DNA of 64,000 nucleotides. Source: Clostridioides difficile ATCC 9689 = DSM 1296. Its GTDB lineage: Bacteria > Bacillota > Clostridia > Peptostreptococcales > Peptostreptococcaceae. The translations under genes and the position numbers were made by a program. Under the pieces are notes generated by a model. It ran no database searches. It was not told the DNA's origin and saw only the letters and a list, made by a program, of their open reading frames with translations. The stretch is from assembly GCF_001077535.1 (NCBI RefSeq), contig NZ_CP011968.1, positions 1,116,001 through 1,180,000 of the forward strand, in the 5' to 3' direction. Below, piece after piece: positions 36,941-51,273 of this stretch (positions are counted from its first letter, which is position 1; every line of letters starts with the position of its first letter).

Positions 36941-37012
36941 TAATTTATAAACAAGAAACAAACCATAAAGCCAGATATTTTGATAACAATAGTATCTGAG
37001 CCTGATAAACTT

Positions 37013-38525
<1,513 letters not shown>

Positions 38526-38572
38526 TTACCTACTGTTTAATTTTGAGGGTTCGTTTTTACGAATACTCAAAA

Positions 38573-38694
38573 TTAGCACTTTTAGCAACAGAATAAACTG
38601 AACGCATGTGAAGTTTGTTTGTTGGCGCTGTGCGTTAGCACTTTAAGCAACGGGATTTATCCGTTGGCGCTGTGCGTTAGCACTTTGAAAACTG
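38573..38694 (+). repeat. 16S-23S spacer direct repeats (ribotyping-type)
   Basis: The spacer (38517-38800) has no tRNA gene. GTTGGCGCTGTGCGTTAGCACTTT occurs exactly twice (24 bp; 38621-38644 and 38663-38686). A partial copy TTAGCACTTTTAGCAAC lies at 38573. A boxA-like ACTTTGAAAACTG follows. Repeat number and interval differ between rRNA operons in C. difficile, and this is the basis of PCR ribotyping. Confidence 0.85.
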
Positions 38695-38800
38695 CATATA
38701 TATATTTAGTGATATGACATCTAATTTGTAATATATAAAGCTGATAACTTTTTAAAATTATCGAAGTTGATAGCTTCTAATCTATCAAACCTTTTTAACT

Positions 38801-41699
<2,899 letters not shown>

Positions 41700-41790
41700 A
41701 TTTATTTGATGTTCATTCATTAGGATATATATGTAGTTTTTAGAGTGCTAACTCTAAAAAATTAGTTTTACTAATTTATAAAAATTTAAT

Positions 41791-41864
41791 GCGGGTGTAG
41801 CTCAATGGTAGAGTTCTGGCCTTCCAAGCCAGCTGTGAGGGTTCGATCCCCTTCACCCGCTCCA
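41791..41864 (+). tRNA. tRNA-Gly (anticodon TCC)
   Basis: A cloverleaf of 74 nt with the CCA end encoded. The acceptor GCGGGTG/CACCCGC, anticodon stem CTGGC/GCCAG and loop CTTCCAA give anticodon TCC; the T arm holds GGTTCGATCCC. It lies between 23S and 5S within the rRNA transcription unit. Confidence 0.95.
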
Positions 41865-41872
41865 AAAGATTA

Positions 41873-41989
<117 letters not shown>

Positions 41990-42074
41990 AATCTTTTTTT
42001 GTTGTATTAAATTTAATAAACCTACAATTATTATATGTTTTTATTTGTCTTTTATAGATTTTTTTGGCAATAAA

Positions 42075-42083
42075 TGATATAGT
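42075..42083 (+). promoter_or_regulatory. Candidate extended -10 promoter of the first cwp gene
   Basis: TGATATAGT lies inside CAATAAATGATATAGT, which is conserved at the same relative position before the second copy. It would give an AT-rich leader of about 170 nt in which I recognise no riboswitch. A TTGATA at about 42196 is an alternative -35 nearer the gene. Nothing else is seen in 42000-42262. Confidence 0.4.
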
Positions 42084-42262
42084 GAAGATAATTAAATATA
42101 TTCAATATATTTAATTTTTTTATTTTTTGTTTTTATAATTTTTTTAGAAGTTTATTTTTTATGTACTTATTTATAATTTTGGGTAAAAACACTTTGATAT
42201 ATTTTCAAAAGATAAAAGATTAAAAAACAAGGTAGAAATTTATGTTAAGTAAGGAGATTAAT

Positions 42263-44281
42263 ATGAGAAGAAATACAAAATTATTAACAACAGGAATTCT
42301 TTCAATGGCAATCGTCACACCTACAATGGCATTTGCTACTGAATCTAATGCTATGGAAAATAACGCTGATTTAAATATAAACTTAGAGAAAAAAAGTATC
42401 GTTTTAGGTAGTACCTCAAAAGTCAGTGTTAAGTTTAAAGAAAAACCAGATGCAGATAGCATTACATTAAAGTATAAATGCTATGATATGCCATTGGATA
42501 CAACTTTAAATTATAATCAATCAACTGAGTCATATGAAGGAACTATCAATTATAATAAAGACCCAGAATATCTAAATGTTTGGGAACTACAAGGGATAAC
42601 AATAAACAGCAAAAATAATCCTAAAACTTTAAACAAACAAGAACTAGAAAAGATGGGATTAAATTTAAAAGACTATAATGTAACGCAGGAATGTATAATT
42701 GAAGATATAACTTCTAGAAAAGATGTAAATAAATATTTAAGAAAAACTTCTGCACCTATTACAGAACTTACAGGAAGTGATAGATACGAAACAGCAGTTA
42801 AAATAAGTAAAGAAGGCTGGAAAAATGGTTCAGATAAGGTAGTTATAATAAATGGAGATGTAAGTATAGATGGCATTATATCAACTCCACTAGCAACTAC
42901 ATATAATGCGCCAATACTTTTGGTTGAAAAAAACAATGTACCTAATAGTGTAAAATCAGAATTAAAGCGTTTAAATCCTAGAGATGTAATTATAATTGGA
43001 GATGAGAATGCTATTTCTAAAACTACTGCTAATCAAATTAAATCGACTGTAAATGCTAGTCAAACACGTCTAAAGGGCTCTAATAGATATGAGACATCTT
43101 TATTGATAGCAAAGGAAATAGATAAAAATCATGATGTGGAAAAAGTATACATAACAAATGCTAATGGCGGAGAAGTGGATGCACTTACTATAGCAGCAAA
43201 AGCAGGTCAAGACAAGCAACCAATTATATTAACTGATAAAAATAGTATTACAGACAACACATATAAATGGTTAAAGAGTGAGGATTTACAAAATGCTTAT
43301 TTTATAGGTGGTCCTCAAATGATATCAACAAATGTTATAAATAAGGTAAATGATATAACTAAAGATAATGTTACTAATAATAGAGTATATGGAGCAGATA
43401 GACACGAAACAAATGCAAACGTAATAAAAAAATTCTATACAGATGATGAGTTAGAGGCTGTTTTAGTAGCTAAATCAGATGTACTTGTTGATGCTTTAGC
43501 AGCAGGTCCATTGGCTGCCAACTTAAAATCTCCAATACTTATAACACCAAAGACGTATGTATCTGCATACCATAAAGATAATTTAGAAGCTAAATCAGCT
43601 AATAAAGTATATAAAATAGGAGGAGGATTGACTTCTAAGGTAATGAACTCTATAGCATCATCATTATCTAAACACAATACAACTCCAACAGAACCAGGAA
43701 ATAGTGGGGGTAAGACAGTTATGATTGACCCAGGACATGGTGGTTCGGACACTGGAACAACAGGTAAACCATTAGGGGGTATTAAAGAAAAAGACTATAC
43801 ATTAAATACTTCACTTGCGACAACTGAATATTTACGTTCAAAGGGATTCAATGTAATAATGACAAGAGACACAGATAAGACTTTATCTCTTGGAAATAGA
43901 ACTGCTTTATCTAACTCTTTGAGACCAGATTTATTTACGAGTATACACTATAATGCATCTGATACAACTGGGAATGGTGTAGAAGTATTTTATAAGCTTA
44001 AAGATAAAGATGGAGGGACTACTAAAACTGTAGCTACAAATATATTAAATAGAATCTTAGAGAAATTTAATCTAAAAAATAGAGGTGCAAAAACAAGAAC
44101 ACTATCAACTGACCCTACAAAAGATTATTTATATGTTTTAAGAAATAATGATATGCCAGCTGTACTTGTAGAATGTGCATTTTTGGATAATGAGAAAGAT
44201 ATGAGTTTACTTAATACATCAAATAAAGTAAAAGAAATGGGTACACAAATAGGTAAAGGCATAGAAGATTCATTAAAATAG
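42263..44281 (+). CDS. cwp16: Cell-wall protein: three CWB2 repeats plus N-acetylmuramoyl-L-alanine amidase (Cwp16-type)
   Basis: A 672-residue secreted protein. The signal peptide ends at AFA-TES (about residue 25). An N-terminal domain of about 140 residues precedes three CWB2 modules (about 170-470; recurring GSDRYETA, GSNRYETS and GADRHETN motifs). These anchor Cwp proteins to the anionic wall polymer PSII. A Ser/Thr/Pro linker leads to an Amidase_3 domain (about 482-672) with zinc ligands in DPGHGGSD, the Glu of IKEKDYTLN and SIHYNAS, and catalytic Glu in VLVECAFLDN. ATG 42263 follows AAGGAG by 6 bp. It is nearly identical to the next gene. The symbol rests on recognising the Cwp16-Cwp17 pair. 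Confidence 0.9.
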   Translation: MRRNTKLLTTGILSMAIVTPTMAFATESNAMENNADLNINLEKKSIVLGSTSKVSVKFKEKPDADSITLKYKCYDMPLDTTLNYNQSTESYEGTINYNKDPEYLNVWELQGITINSKNNPKTLNKQELEKMGLNLKDYNVTQECIIEDITSRKDVNKYLRKTSAPITELTGSDRYETAVKISKEGWKNGSDKVVIINGDVSIDGIISTPLATTYNAPILLVEKNNVPNSVKSELKRLNPRDVIIIGDENAISKTTANQIKSTVNASQTRLKGSNRYETSLLIAKEIDKNHDVEKVYITNANGGEVDALTIAAKAGQDKQPIILTDKNSITDNTYKWLKSEDLQNAYFIGGPQMISTNVINKVNDITKDNVTNNRVYGADRHETNANVIKKFYTDDELEAVLVAKSDVLVDALAAGPLAANLKSPILITPKTYVSAYHKDNLEAKSANKVYKIGGGLTSKVMNSIASSLSKHNTTPTEPGNSGGKTVMIDPGHGGSDTGTTGKPLGGIKEKDYTLNTSLATTEYLRSKGFNVIMTRDTDKTLSLGNRTALSNSLRPDLFTSIHYNASDTTGNGVEVFYKLKDKDGGTTKTVATNILNRILEKFNLKNRGAKTRTLSTDPTKDYLYVLRNNDMPAVLVECAFLDNEKDMSLLNTSNKVKEMGTQIGKGIEDSLK

Positions 44282-44379
44282 TCTACAATGAGAGCATAGA
44301 AAAATTTAAAATAAATTAATCTGCAATTTTAAATTTAAACTAAAGCTATAAGATAAGAATGTAATTATAATAGTAATAA

Positions 44380-44436
44380 AGACTGTATATACATTGTGCA
44401 TATAAGTGCGAAATGAGGTATATACAGTCTTTTTAT
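44380..44436 (+). terminator. Terminator after first cwp copy
   Basis: AGACTGTATATAC (44380-44392) pairs with GTATATACAGTCT (44418-44430), followed by TTTT. The same stem sequence recurs after the second copy. Confidence 0.88.
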
Positions 44437-44527
44437 GATTAATTGTAAAAGGATTTATATTATATGAAGAATTTACATATCTTAAGGCTACAGTTAATTG
44501 TCAAGAGTTGGAGTATTCATTTGTAAT

Positions 44528-44577
44528 ACACAATAAAAGCTTAATTACTATATTTTATTGTGTGTTTGTGTGTTTTT
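44528..44577 (+). terminator. Additional inverted repeat between the cwp copies
   Basis: ACACAATAAAA (44528-44538) and TTTTATTGTGT (44553-44563) form a perfect 11-bp stem, with a T-rich stretch soon after. It is unique to the junction between the duplicated units, so it may be a second terminator or a relic of the join. The remaining 44282-44785 sequence is duplicated leader. Confidence 0.5.
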
Positions 44578-44599
44578 TGTGGATTTTTATGTCAATAAA

Positions 44600-44608
44600 T
44601 GATATAGT
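44600..44608 (+). promoter_or_regulatory. Candidate extended -10 promoter of the second cwp gene
   Basis: TGATATAGT lies in the same CAATAAATGATATAGT context as before the first copy. A TTGACA at 44718-44723 is a competing closer -35 with no strong -10 behind it. Confidence 0.4.
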
Positions 44609-44785
44609 ATAGATAATTAAATGTATTAAATATATTTAATTTTTTTATTTTTTGAGTTTTATAAGTTTATTTTTATATATTACTTATATATTATTTATAT
44701 TTTGGGTTAGATACACTTTGACATATTTTCAAAAGTTAAAAGATTAAAAATAAAGTAGAAATTTATGTTAAGTAAGGAGATTAAT

Positions 44786-46798
44786 ATGAGAAGAAATACA
44801 AAATTATTAACAACAGGGATTCTTTCAATGGCAATCGTCGCACCTACAATGGCATTTGCTACTGAATCTAATGCTATGGAAAATAACGCTGATTTAAATA
44901 TAAACTTAGAGAAAAAAAGTATCGTTTTAGGTAGCAAATCAAAAGTTAGTGTCAAATTTAAAGAAAAACCAGATGCAGATAGCATTACATTAAAGTATAA
45001 ATGCTATGACATGCCATTGAATACAACTCTAAATTACAATCAATCAACTGGGGCATATGAAGGAACTATCAATTATAACCAAGACCCAGAATATCTAAAT
45101 GTTTGGGAACTACAAGGGATAACAATAAACAGCAAAAATAATCATAAAACTTTAAACAGACAAGACCTAGAAAAGCTGGGATTAAATTTAAAAGACTATA
45201 ATGTAACACAGGAATGTATAATTGAAGATATAACTTCTAGAAAAGATGTAAATAAATATTTGAGAAAAACTTCTTCACCTATTACAGAACTTACAGGAAG
45301 TGATAGATATGAAACAGCAGTTAAAATAAGTAAAGAGGGCTGGAAAAATGGTTCAGATAAGGTAGTTATAATAAATGGGGATGTAAGTATAGATGGCATT
45401 ATATCAACTCCACTGGCAACCACATATAATGCACCAATACTTTTGGTTGAAAAAAACAATGTACCTAATAGTGTAAAATCAGAATTAAAGCGCCTAAACC
45501 CTAAAGATATAATTATAATTGGAGATGAGAATGCTATTTCTAAAACTACTGCTAATCAAATTAAATCAACTGTAAATGCTAGTCAAACACGTTTAAATGG
45601 TTCTAATAGATATGAGACATCTTTATTGATAGCAAAGGAAATAGATAAAAATCATGATGTGGAAAAAGTATACATAACAAATGCTAATGGCGGAGAAGTG
45701 GATGCACTTACTATAGCAGCAAAAGCAGGTCAAGACAAGCAACCAATTATATTAACTGATAAAGATAGTATTACAGACAATACATATAAATGGTTAAAGA
45801 GTGAGGATTTACAAAATGCTTATTTTATAGGTGGTCCTCAAATGATATCAACAAATGTTATAAATAAGGTAAATGGAATAACTAAAGATAGTGTTACTAA
45901 TAATAGAGTATACGGAGCAGATAGACACGAAACAAATGCAAACGTAATAAAAAAATTCTATACAGATGATGAGTTAGAGGCTGTTTTAGTAGCTAAATCA
46001 GATGTACTTGTTGATGCTTTAGCAGCAGGTCCATTGGCTGCGAACTTAAAATCTCCAATACTTATAACACCAAAGACGTATGTATCTGCATACCATAAAG
46101 ATAATTTAGAAGCTAAATCAGCTAATAAGGTATACAAAATAGGAGGAGGATTGACTTCTAAGGTAATGAGCTCTATAGCATCATCATTATCTAAACACAA
46201 TACGACTCCAACAGAACCAGGAAATAGTGGGGGCAAGACAGTTATGATTGACCCAGGGCATGGTGGTTCAGCACCTGGAAATTCATCTGGAGGAATGATT
46301 GAAAAAGATTACAATTTAAATACTTCACTTGCAACAACTGAATATTTACGTTCAAAGGGATTCAATGTAATAATGACAAGAGACACAGATAAGACTTTAT
46401 CTCTTGGAAATAGAACTGCTCTATCTAATTCATTGAAACCAGATTTATTTACAAGTATACATTATAATGGCTCAACTAATAAACAAGGTCATGGTGTAGA
46501 AGTATTTTATAAGCTTAAAGATAAAAATGGAGGGACTACTAAAACTGTAGCTACCAATATATTAAATAGAATTTTAGAGAAATTTAAACTTACAAATAGA
46601 GGTATAAAAACAAGAGTACTTCCTAGTGATTCTACAAAAGATTATTTATACGTTTTAAGAAGTAATGATATGCCAGCTGTACTTGTAGAATGTGCATTTT
46701 TGGATAATGAAAATGATATGAGTTTAATAAACTCATCTGCAAAAGTAAAAGAAATGGGTACACAAATAGGTAAAGGAATAGAAGATTCATTAAAATAA
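44786..46798 (+). CDS. cwp17: Cell-wall protein: three CWB2 repeats plus N-acetylmuramoyl-L-alanine amidase (Cwp17-type)
   Basis: A 670-residue near-copy of the preceding gene, with the same signal peptide, N-terminal domain, three CWB2 modules and Amidase_3 domain. Differences are few up to about residue 480 and cluster in the amidase. The loop after the first zinc ligand reads GGSAPGNSSGGMIEKDY instead of GGSDTGTTGKPLGGIKEKDY. A stretch near residue 570 reads NGSTNKQGHGVEVF instead of NASDTTGNGVEVF, and the tail has SSAKVKEM. Catalytic residues are kept, so both should be active. ATG 44786 follows AAGGAG. The amidase differences suggest selection or gene conversion limited to the wall-binding part. 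Confidence 0.9.
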   Translation: MRRNTKLLTTGILSMAIVAPTMAFATESNAMENNADLNINLEKKSIVLGSKSKVSVKFKEKPDADSITLKYKCYDMPLNTTLNYNQSTGAYEGTINYNQDPEYLNVWELQGITINSKNNHKTLNRQDLEKLGLNLKDYNVTQECIIEDITSRKDVNKYLRKTSSPITELTGSDRYETAVKISKEGWKNGSDKVVIINGDVSIDGIISTPLATTYNAPILLVEKNNVPNSVKSELKRLNPKDIIIIGDENAISKTTANQIKSTVNASQTRLNGSNRYETSLLIAKEIDKNHDVEKVYITNANGGEVDALTIAAKAGQDKQPIILTDKDSITDNTYKWLKSEDLQNAYFIGGPQMISTNVINKVNGITKDSVTNNRVYGADRHETNANVIKKFYTDDELEAVLVAKSDVLVDALAAGPLAANLKSPILITPKTYVSAYHKDNLEAKSANKVYKIGGGLTSKVMSSIASSLSKHNTTPTEPGNSGGKTVMIDPGHGGSAPGNSSGGMIEKDYNLNTSLATTEYLRSKGFNVIMTRDTDKTLSLGNRTALSNSLKPDLFTSIHYNGSTNKQGHGVEVFYKLKDKNGGTTKTVATNILNRILEKFKLTNRGIKTRVLPSDSTKDYLYVLRSNDMPAVLVECAFLDNENDMSLINSSAKVKEMGTQIGKGIEDSLK

Positions 46799-46890
46799 AT
46801 GGAAATAAAAATATTTAAAAACTTAATGTAAATTTATAGTTGTAAATTTATACTAAAGTCAAAAAATGAAATATAAGTGTATCAATAGTA

Positions 46891-46943
46891 AGACTGTATG
46901 TACATTTGCACATGTGAATGCAAGTATATATACAGTCTTTTTT
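46891..46943 (+). terminator. Terminator after second cwp copy
   Basis: AGACTGTATGTAC (46891-46903) pairs with GTATATATACAGTCT, followed by a long T-run. It shares the AGACTGTAT...TACAGTCT arms of the first copy's terminator. Confidence 0.88.
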
Positions 46944-46990
46944 TGTAGTTAAATGCAATAATTTGATTGTGTTTTGTAAAATACACAATA

Positions 46991-46999
46991 TGATATAAT
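46991..46999 (+). promoter_or_regulatory. Extended -10 promoter of the DNA-repair block
   Basis: TGATATAAT (46991-46999) is a strong extended -10 element, 41 bp before the first gene. It follows an ATTGTGTTTT...ACACAAT inverted repeat at about 46965-46990 that could serve as an operator. Confidence 0.6.
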
Positions 47000-47039
47000 T
47001 AGATAATATACACTTAATTTAATTGAGGAAGGTGATTAT

Positions 47040-48953
47040 ATGGAATATTTATTTGAAAAAAGTAGTTTAAAAGAATATGGAAATGAAGCTTTAGATAAAT
47101 ATAGAGAATTATTAGATAAAACTGGTAATAATTCAAGGTGTATTCTTTTGTTAGTACCAAACAATAACACAAAGATACGATATGAAAGGGCTCTAAGATT
47201 AAATTATAGTGAAGAACTGAAAATAACAACATATATAAGTTTTGTGAAGAAAGAATTAGTTAAATACTGGCCACTAATAATAGAAAAATGTGATGAAATA
47301 AGTACAAAGGTTGTATCTCCAACATTTATATCAAATAGTTTAAGTGAATATTTAATAGTGCAAAAAGTTAAGGAAAAAAGGATACAAGAAGGATATTTTG
47401 GAGATATTACAGGAACCAATAAATCCATAGCAAATAGTATAATGACTAACATAAATAAGTCTGCATTTAATTTAATTGATTTTGATTTTATTGGAGAAAA
47501 AATATATTCATCAAAGAAAAATAAAGATAGTATATATAGATTTTCATACACTCAAATGGATGAAATTATATCATATTATATAAATTCCTTACTATCAAAT
47601 TCAATTTTAGATAATGCATTAAGCATATATTTATACAATCAATACCTACTTAATGATGATTTTTATTTAAAAAACTTATTTACAGAAGTGAGATATATAA
47701 TTGTGGATAGCCTTGAAAGCTCAAGTAATGCAGAAGTTGATTTTATAACAGAAGCATTGGATAATACATTACAAAGTTATATATATTTTGATTATAGTAG
47801 GGATTATTCTGTATTTAATAATGTGGATATAGACTATATAAATGAGAAAATAATATCAAAAATTAAGCCTAAAGAAGAAAATATTAAAAAGAAGGAGATT
47901 AGAATAGAAGATTTATACTTATTACCTGCAAATATAGAATTAAATCAATCAAGTCAATTATATAATGAAATGTTAGATTTAATAAGTGAAAAAGTTATAT
48001 CTCTTATAGAAGAAGATGTATCTCCAAGAGATATAGCAATTATATCTCCTATAAACAATAGTATATTGGAGCATCAAATTAGAGATTCTTTGATAGAAAA
48101 AAATATAGATGTTTTTAGTACTAAGAAGGATAAAAAAGCTGTGGATTATCCATATGGGAATGCATTGGTAGTGGCTACATGTATATTCTATGGATATTTA
48201 GATTTTATAAAAGATGATGAATACTTAAGCTTTTTAGAAACTCTTTTAGAAATAAATAGGATAAAAGCATTTAAGATTTTTAATGAAACAAGACATTTAA
48301 GTATTGATAATATAGATGAACATAGTCAGTATCGTGATATTTTACAGTATATTGAAGAAAAAAAGAAGAGTGATATAAAAATACATGAATTTTTAACTCA
48401 ATTTTACATAGATAAAATGTTAAATTTAAAAGAAGGTAAAAAGAATGTTGGGTTATGTAAAAAGATAATAGCTGAAAGTGAGTCTTTTAGTGAAAGTTTA
48501 AGTCTACTTGGGATGAAAAAAGAAAAGATATTTATAGAAGCTTTAAAAAGTACAATAAACGATTATTACTCTGTTGTCGATATAGAAGAGTTGAAATCCA
48601 AAGACAAAATAGTAATAACTACTCCTTATTCATATATATCATCAAATATAGATAGAAGTATACAAATATGGGTAGATATAGGAAGTAATGCTTGGAATAT
48701 GAAAATAGAAAAAGATATAAGTAATTTAATTGTACTTAGAAAATCTTTTGAAGAAAAAAAGATTTATACAAATGAAATGGAAGAATATTATAAAAAATAT
48801 TATCTATACAATACAGTATATAATTTGTTATTAAATGCAAAGAAAATCTATGCATTTAAAAGTGAATATGCGATTAATGGTTATATCCAAGAGAGTATAT
48901 TGTATAGTATACTTTTAAAAATCTCACATAAAGGAGATAAAAATTATGATTAA
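47040..48953 (+). CDS. Motor-dead AddB/UvrD-like protein, first gene of a split AddAB-like set
   Basis: A 637-residue cytoplasmic protein that aligns by pattern with the helicase-fold part of AddB but has lost its ATPase motifs. The early strand ILLLVPNNNTKIRYERAL parallels IILLVPEQYTFEAENRV of the AddB encoded downstream, but no Walker A precedes it. The Walker B-like spot reads YIIVDSLESSS. The domain-2 segment DVSPRDIAIISPINNSILEHQI parallels VRYRDITIATRDLNRYDFLVHSI. The motif VI region lacks its arginine finger (LLLNAKKIYAF). A structural or DNA-scanning subunit is likely. GAGGAAGGTG precedes ATG 47040. It overlaps the helicase gene by 8 bp. Confidence 0.7.
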   Translation: MEYLFEKSSLKEYGNEALDKYRELLDKTGNNSRCILLLVPNNNTKIRYERALRLNYSEELKITTYISFVKKELVKYWPLIIEKCDEISTKVVSPTFISNSLSEYLIVQKVKEKRIQEGYFGDITGTNKSIANSIMTNINKSAFNLIDFDFIGEKIYSSKKNKDSIYRFSYTQMDEIISYYINSLLSNSILDNALSIYLYNQYLLNDDFYLKNLFTEVRYIIVDSLESSSNAEVDFITEALDNTLQSYIYFDYSRDYSVFNNVDIDYINEKIISKIKPKEENIKKKEIRIEDLYLLPANIELNQSSQLYNEMLDLISEKVISLIEEDVSPRDIAIISPINNSILEHQIRDSLIEKNIDVFSTKKDKKAVDYPYGNALVVATCIFYGYLDFIKDDEYLSFLETLLEINRIKAFKIFNETRHLSIDNIDEHSQYRDILQYIEEKKKSDIKIHEFLTQFYIDKMLNLKEGKKNVGLCKKIIAESESFSESLSLLGMKKEKIFIEALKSTINDYYSVVDIEELKSKDKIVITTPYSYISSNIDRSIQIWVDIGSNAWNMKIEKDISNLIVLRKSFEEKKIYTNEMEEYYKKYYLYNTVYNLLLNAKKIYAFKSEYAINGYIQESILYSILLKISHKGDKNYD

Positions 48954-51165
48954 TATAAATTATAGAGAAGACCAGATACCAATAATAAATTACGATAATG
49001 GTACTATGGCAGTACCAGCAGTACCAGGTGCTGGAAAAACATTTATAATAACAAATTTAGTAGCTAAACTATTACTTGAACAGAAACATAAGGGTGGTAA
49101 AATATTAATTCTTACATATATGAATAGTGCTGTAAATAATTTTAAAGGTAGAATAAGAAAGATTCTTGAAGAGAATAAAATAGATGATACTAATTCGTAT
49201 GAAGTAATGACTATACACAGTTTGGCTGTAAAAATAATAAAGGAAAAGCCAGAAGTTGTAATGTTAAGTGAGGATTTTAATATAGCTGATGATTTGCAAA
49301 AAAGTATTATATTAAATGAATGTATAAGTAGATTTAGATTTGAAGGTGGAGAAAGAGCTTTTAGATGGTTTTTAAAGGAGCAAAAAGATGAACGCTGGAA
49401 AGAAATAACTCTTGAAGCCTGGGAAAGAGGTTTTTTTGAATTTGCAGGAAATGCAATAAGTGAACTTAAGTATAAGGGAATTTCTCCAGATAAACTTGAA
49501 GAAATATTGTCAAGAGGACACAAAGGAATGCTTAAAATTATTTTACCAATATATAAATTGTATGATAGAAAATTAAAGCAAAATGGATTGCTAGATTATG
49601 ATGATATATTAATTTTAGCAGAAAAAACTTTAAGCTTAGACGAAGGGCTTAGAAAGAAGTTTCAAACTAGATACAAATATATATTTGAAGATGAGTGTCA
49701 GGACTCAAATGAAATTCAAGGTAATATAATAAAAATTATATCTAGCGAAAATAAAAACCTAGTTAGAGTTGGAGATATAAATCAGAGTATAACAGGAACA
49801 TTTTCATCATCAGACCCTAAATTTTTTAAAGAATTTATAAATAGTGCAGATTTCTGTTATAGGATGGATATGTCAAATCGAAGTTCAAAAGATATACTTG
49901 ATTTAGCAAACACTCTTGTCAAGTATGTTACAAAGGAATTTAGACAGAAAGAATGTAGACATGCTCTTGAAGATATGCAAATAAAAACTGTGCCAAATGG
50001 AATGGGATATAAAGAAAATCCTAATCCAGAACATTATAATATAAATGTAAAGTGGTATGAGAGTTGGAAAATTGAAATAGAGCAAACTGCTAGATACGTT
50101 AAGGGTATAAAAAATAAATATCCAGATAAAAGTATAGGTATATTGGTTCCATTTAATGAACAAGTGACACAAGTTGCTAAAGAACTTAGAGAGAATAATC
50201 TAACCTTTGAAGAATTAGGACCAAATTCTTTGAATAAAAGGAAGGTTATAAACAATATAGCATATATTATTGATTTTATGTTACATTGTGATGATGTAGA
50301 AAAGTTAATAGTTGTACTTAATAAAGTTTTTATAGATACTGATAATGAAGAAGAAATAAAGTATTTTTTAGAAGAATTAAAAAACTATTCTACCGAAGAA
50401 ATTATTTATAATTTTGAATTTAGTAAGTTAGATAATGATTTAATAGAATTTAAAGAAGAAAGTGATATATACTTAAGTTTTAAAAGAGGAATAGATATTA
50501 TAAAACAGATATTAGAATATCCAATAATAAGGTTAGACCTCTTAGTTTTGTTTATTGGGAAAAAACTTAATTTAGAAAAAGAAGATAAAGCTGTACTGGA
50601 TTATATATCTTTTTATATAAAGTATCTAGTATCAGAAAATATAAATATGGATTTAGAAGATGTATATAATTTATTGTTTGATGTAAAGAACAGGGTGTTT
50701 AATCATATAATAGATGTGGTATATGAGATAAATGGATATGAACCAGAGCCCGGTAGTATAACACTATGTAACTATCATAAATCAAAGGGGATGGAATGGG
50801 ATTGTGTGTTTTTACTAGGTCTTGTTGAATATAATTTCCCTGACAATATTAATCAAAAGTTTCAGAGTGATAAATGGTATCTAAAAGAAAAATATAAAAA
50901 CCCTATGGCAATTATTAAATCAGAAGTTGAAGCTATATTAAAAGGAAGTATTTCAACAGATTATGCTCATAAAACGAAGATTGATTCTATAAATGAAAAG
51001 ATTAGACTTTTATATGTAGGGATTACTAGAGCAAAGGAAATGTTAGTACTTTCAGGAAGTGCTTATAGAGATGAAAGTGATATAGGGAATAAGAGAAAAG
51101 AGCAAAAACCATGTATATATTTAAGCAGACTTAATCAACATATTATTGAAAAAAGGTCAAATTAA
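48946..51165 (+). CDS. UvrD/PcrA-like superfamily 1A DNA helicase without nuclease domain
   Basis: A 739-residue helicase with all SF1A motifs: Q motif (REDQIPII, Q10), Walker A PGAGKTF (K31), motif Ia NSAVNNFKGRI, motif II YIFEDECQDSNE, motif III VRVGDINQSITGTF, motif IV RMDMSNRSS, motif V CNYHKSKGMEWDCVFLLG and motif VI LLYVGITRAKEML. It should translocate 3' to 5' on DNA. It ends after motif VI with no nuclease, unlike AddA. ATG 48946 has AAAGGAGA inside the end of the previous gene, so the two are coupled. A partner nuclease is encoded next. A free-standing Rep/PcrA role is the alternative. Confidence 0.88.
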   Translation: MININYREDQIPIINYDNGTMAVPAVPGAGKTFIITNLVAKLLLEQKHKGGKILILTYMNSAVNNFKGRIRKILEENKIDDTNSYEVMTIHSLAVKIIKEKPEVVMLSEDFNIADDLQKSIILNECISRFRFEGGERAFRWFLKEQKDERWKEITLEAWERGFFEFAGNAISELKYKGISPDKLEEILSRGHKGMLKIILPIYKLYDRKLKQNGLLDYDDILILAEKTLSLDEGLRKKFQTRYKYIFEDECQDSNEIQGNIIKIISSENKNLVRVGDINQSITGTFSSSDPKFFKEFINSADFCYRMDMSNRSSKDILDLANTLVKYVTKEFRQKECRHALEDMQIKTVPNGMGYKENPNPEHYNINVKWYESWKIEIEQTARYVKGIKNKYPDKSIGILVPFNEQVTQVAKELRENNLTFEELGPNSLNKRKVINNIAYIIDFMLHCDDVEKLIVVLNKVFIDTDNEEEIKYFLEELKNYSTEEIIYNFEFSKLDNDLIEFKEESDIYLSFKRGIDIIKQILEYPIIRLDLLVLFIGKKLNLEKEDKAVLDYISFYIKYLVSENINMDLEDVYNLLFDVKNRVFNHIIDVVYEINGYEPEPGSITLCNYHKSKGMEWDCVFLLGLVEYNFPDNINQKFQSDKWYLKEKYKNPMAIIKSEVEAILKGSISTDYAHKTKIDSINEKIRLLYVGITRAKEMLVLSGSAYRDESDIGNKRKEQKPCIYLSRLNQHIIEKRSN

Positions 51166-51273
51166 TATATAATAAGTTATTAAAAGATTGCTTGAAATAT
51201 ATCTAAAAGGGGATAAAACAATATGTACAGTAAGTAACTACTAAAAAATAAAGTTAAGAGAGAAGTGATATGA

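Larger units (their letters stand above)
42070..46943 (+). repeat. Tandem segmental duplication of a cwp amidase unit
   Basis: Two units of about 2.4 kb run head to tail: leader, cwp gene and terminator at about 42070-44436, and again at about 44595-46943. Leader, signal-peptide and CWB2 sections match almost base for base, and the amidase parts diverge. Direct repeats of this size allow deletion, expansion or hybrid formation by homologous recombination. Confidence 0.88.

Noticed and set aside
38573-38694. A CRISPR array in the 16S-23S spacer
   Set aside because: Only two full repeats with an 18-bp interval, in the standard ribosomal spacer and with no cas genes; it is the ribotyping repeat.
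42000-42262. A riboswitch in the long leader of the cwp genes
   Set aside because: The leader is AT-rich without recognisable aptamer motifs.
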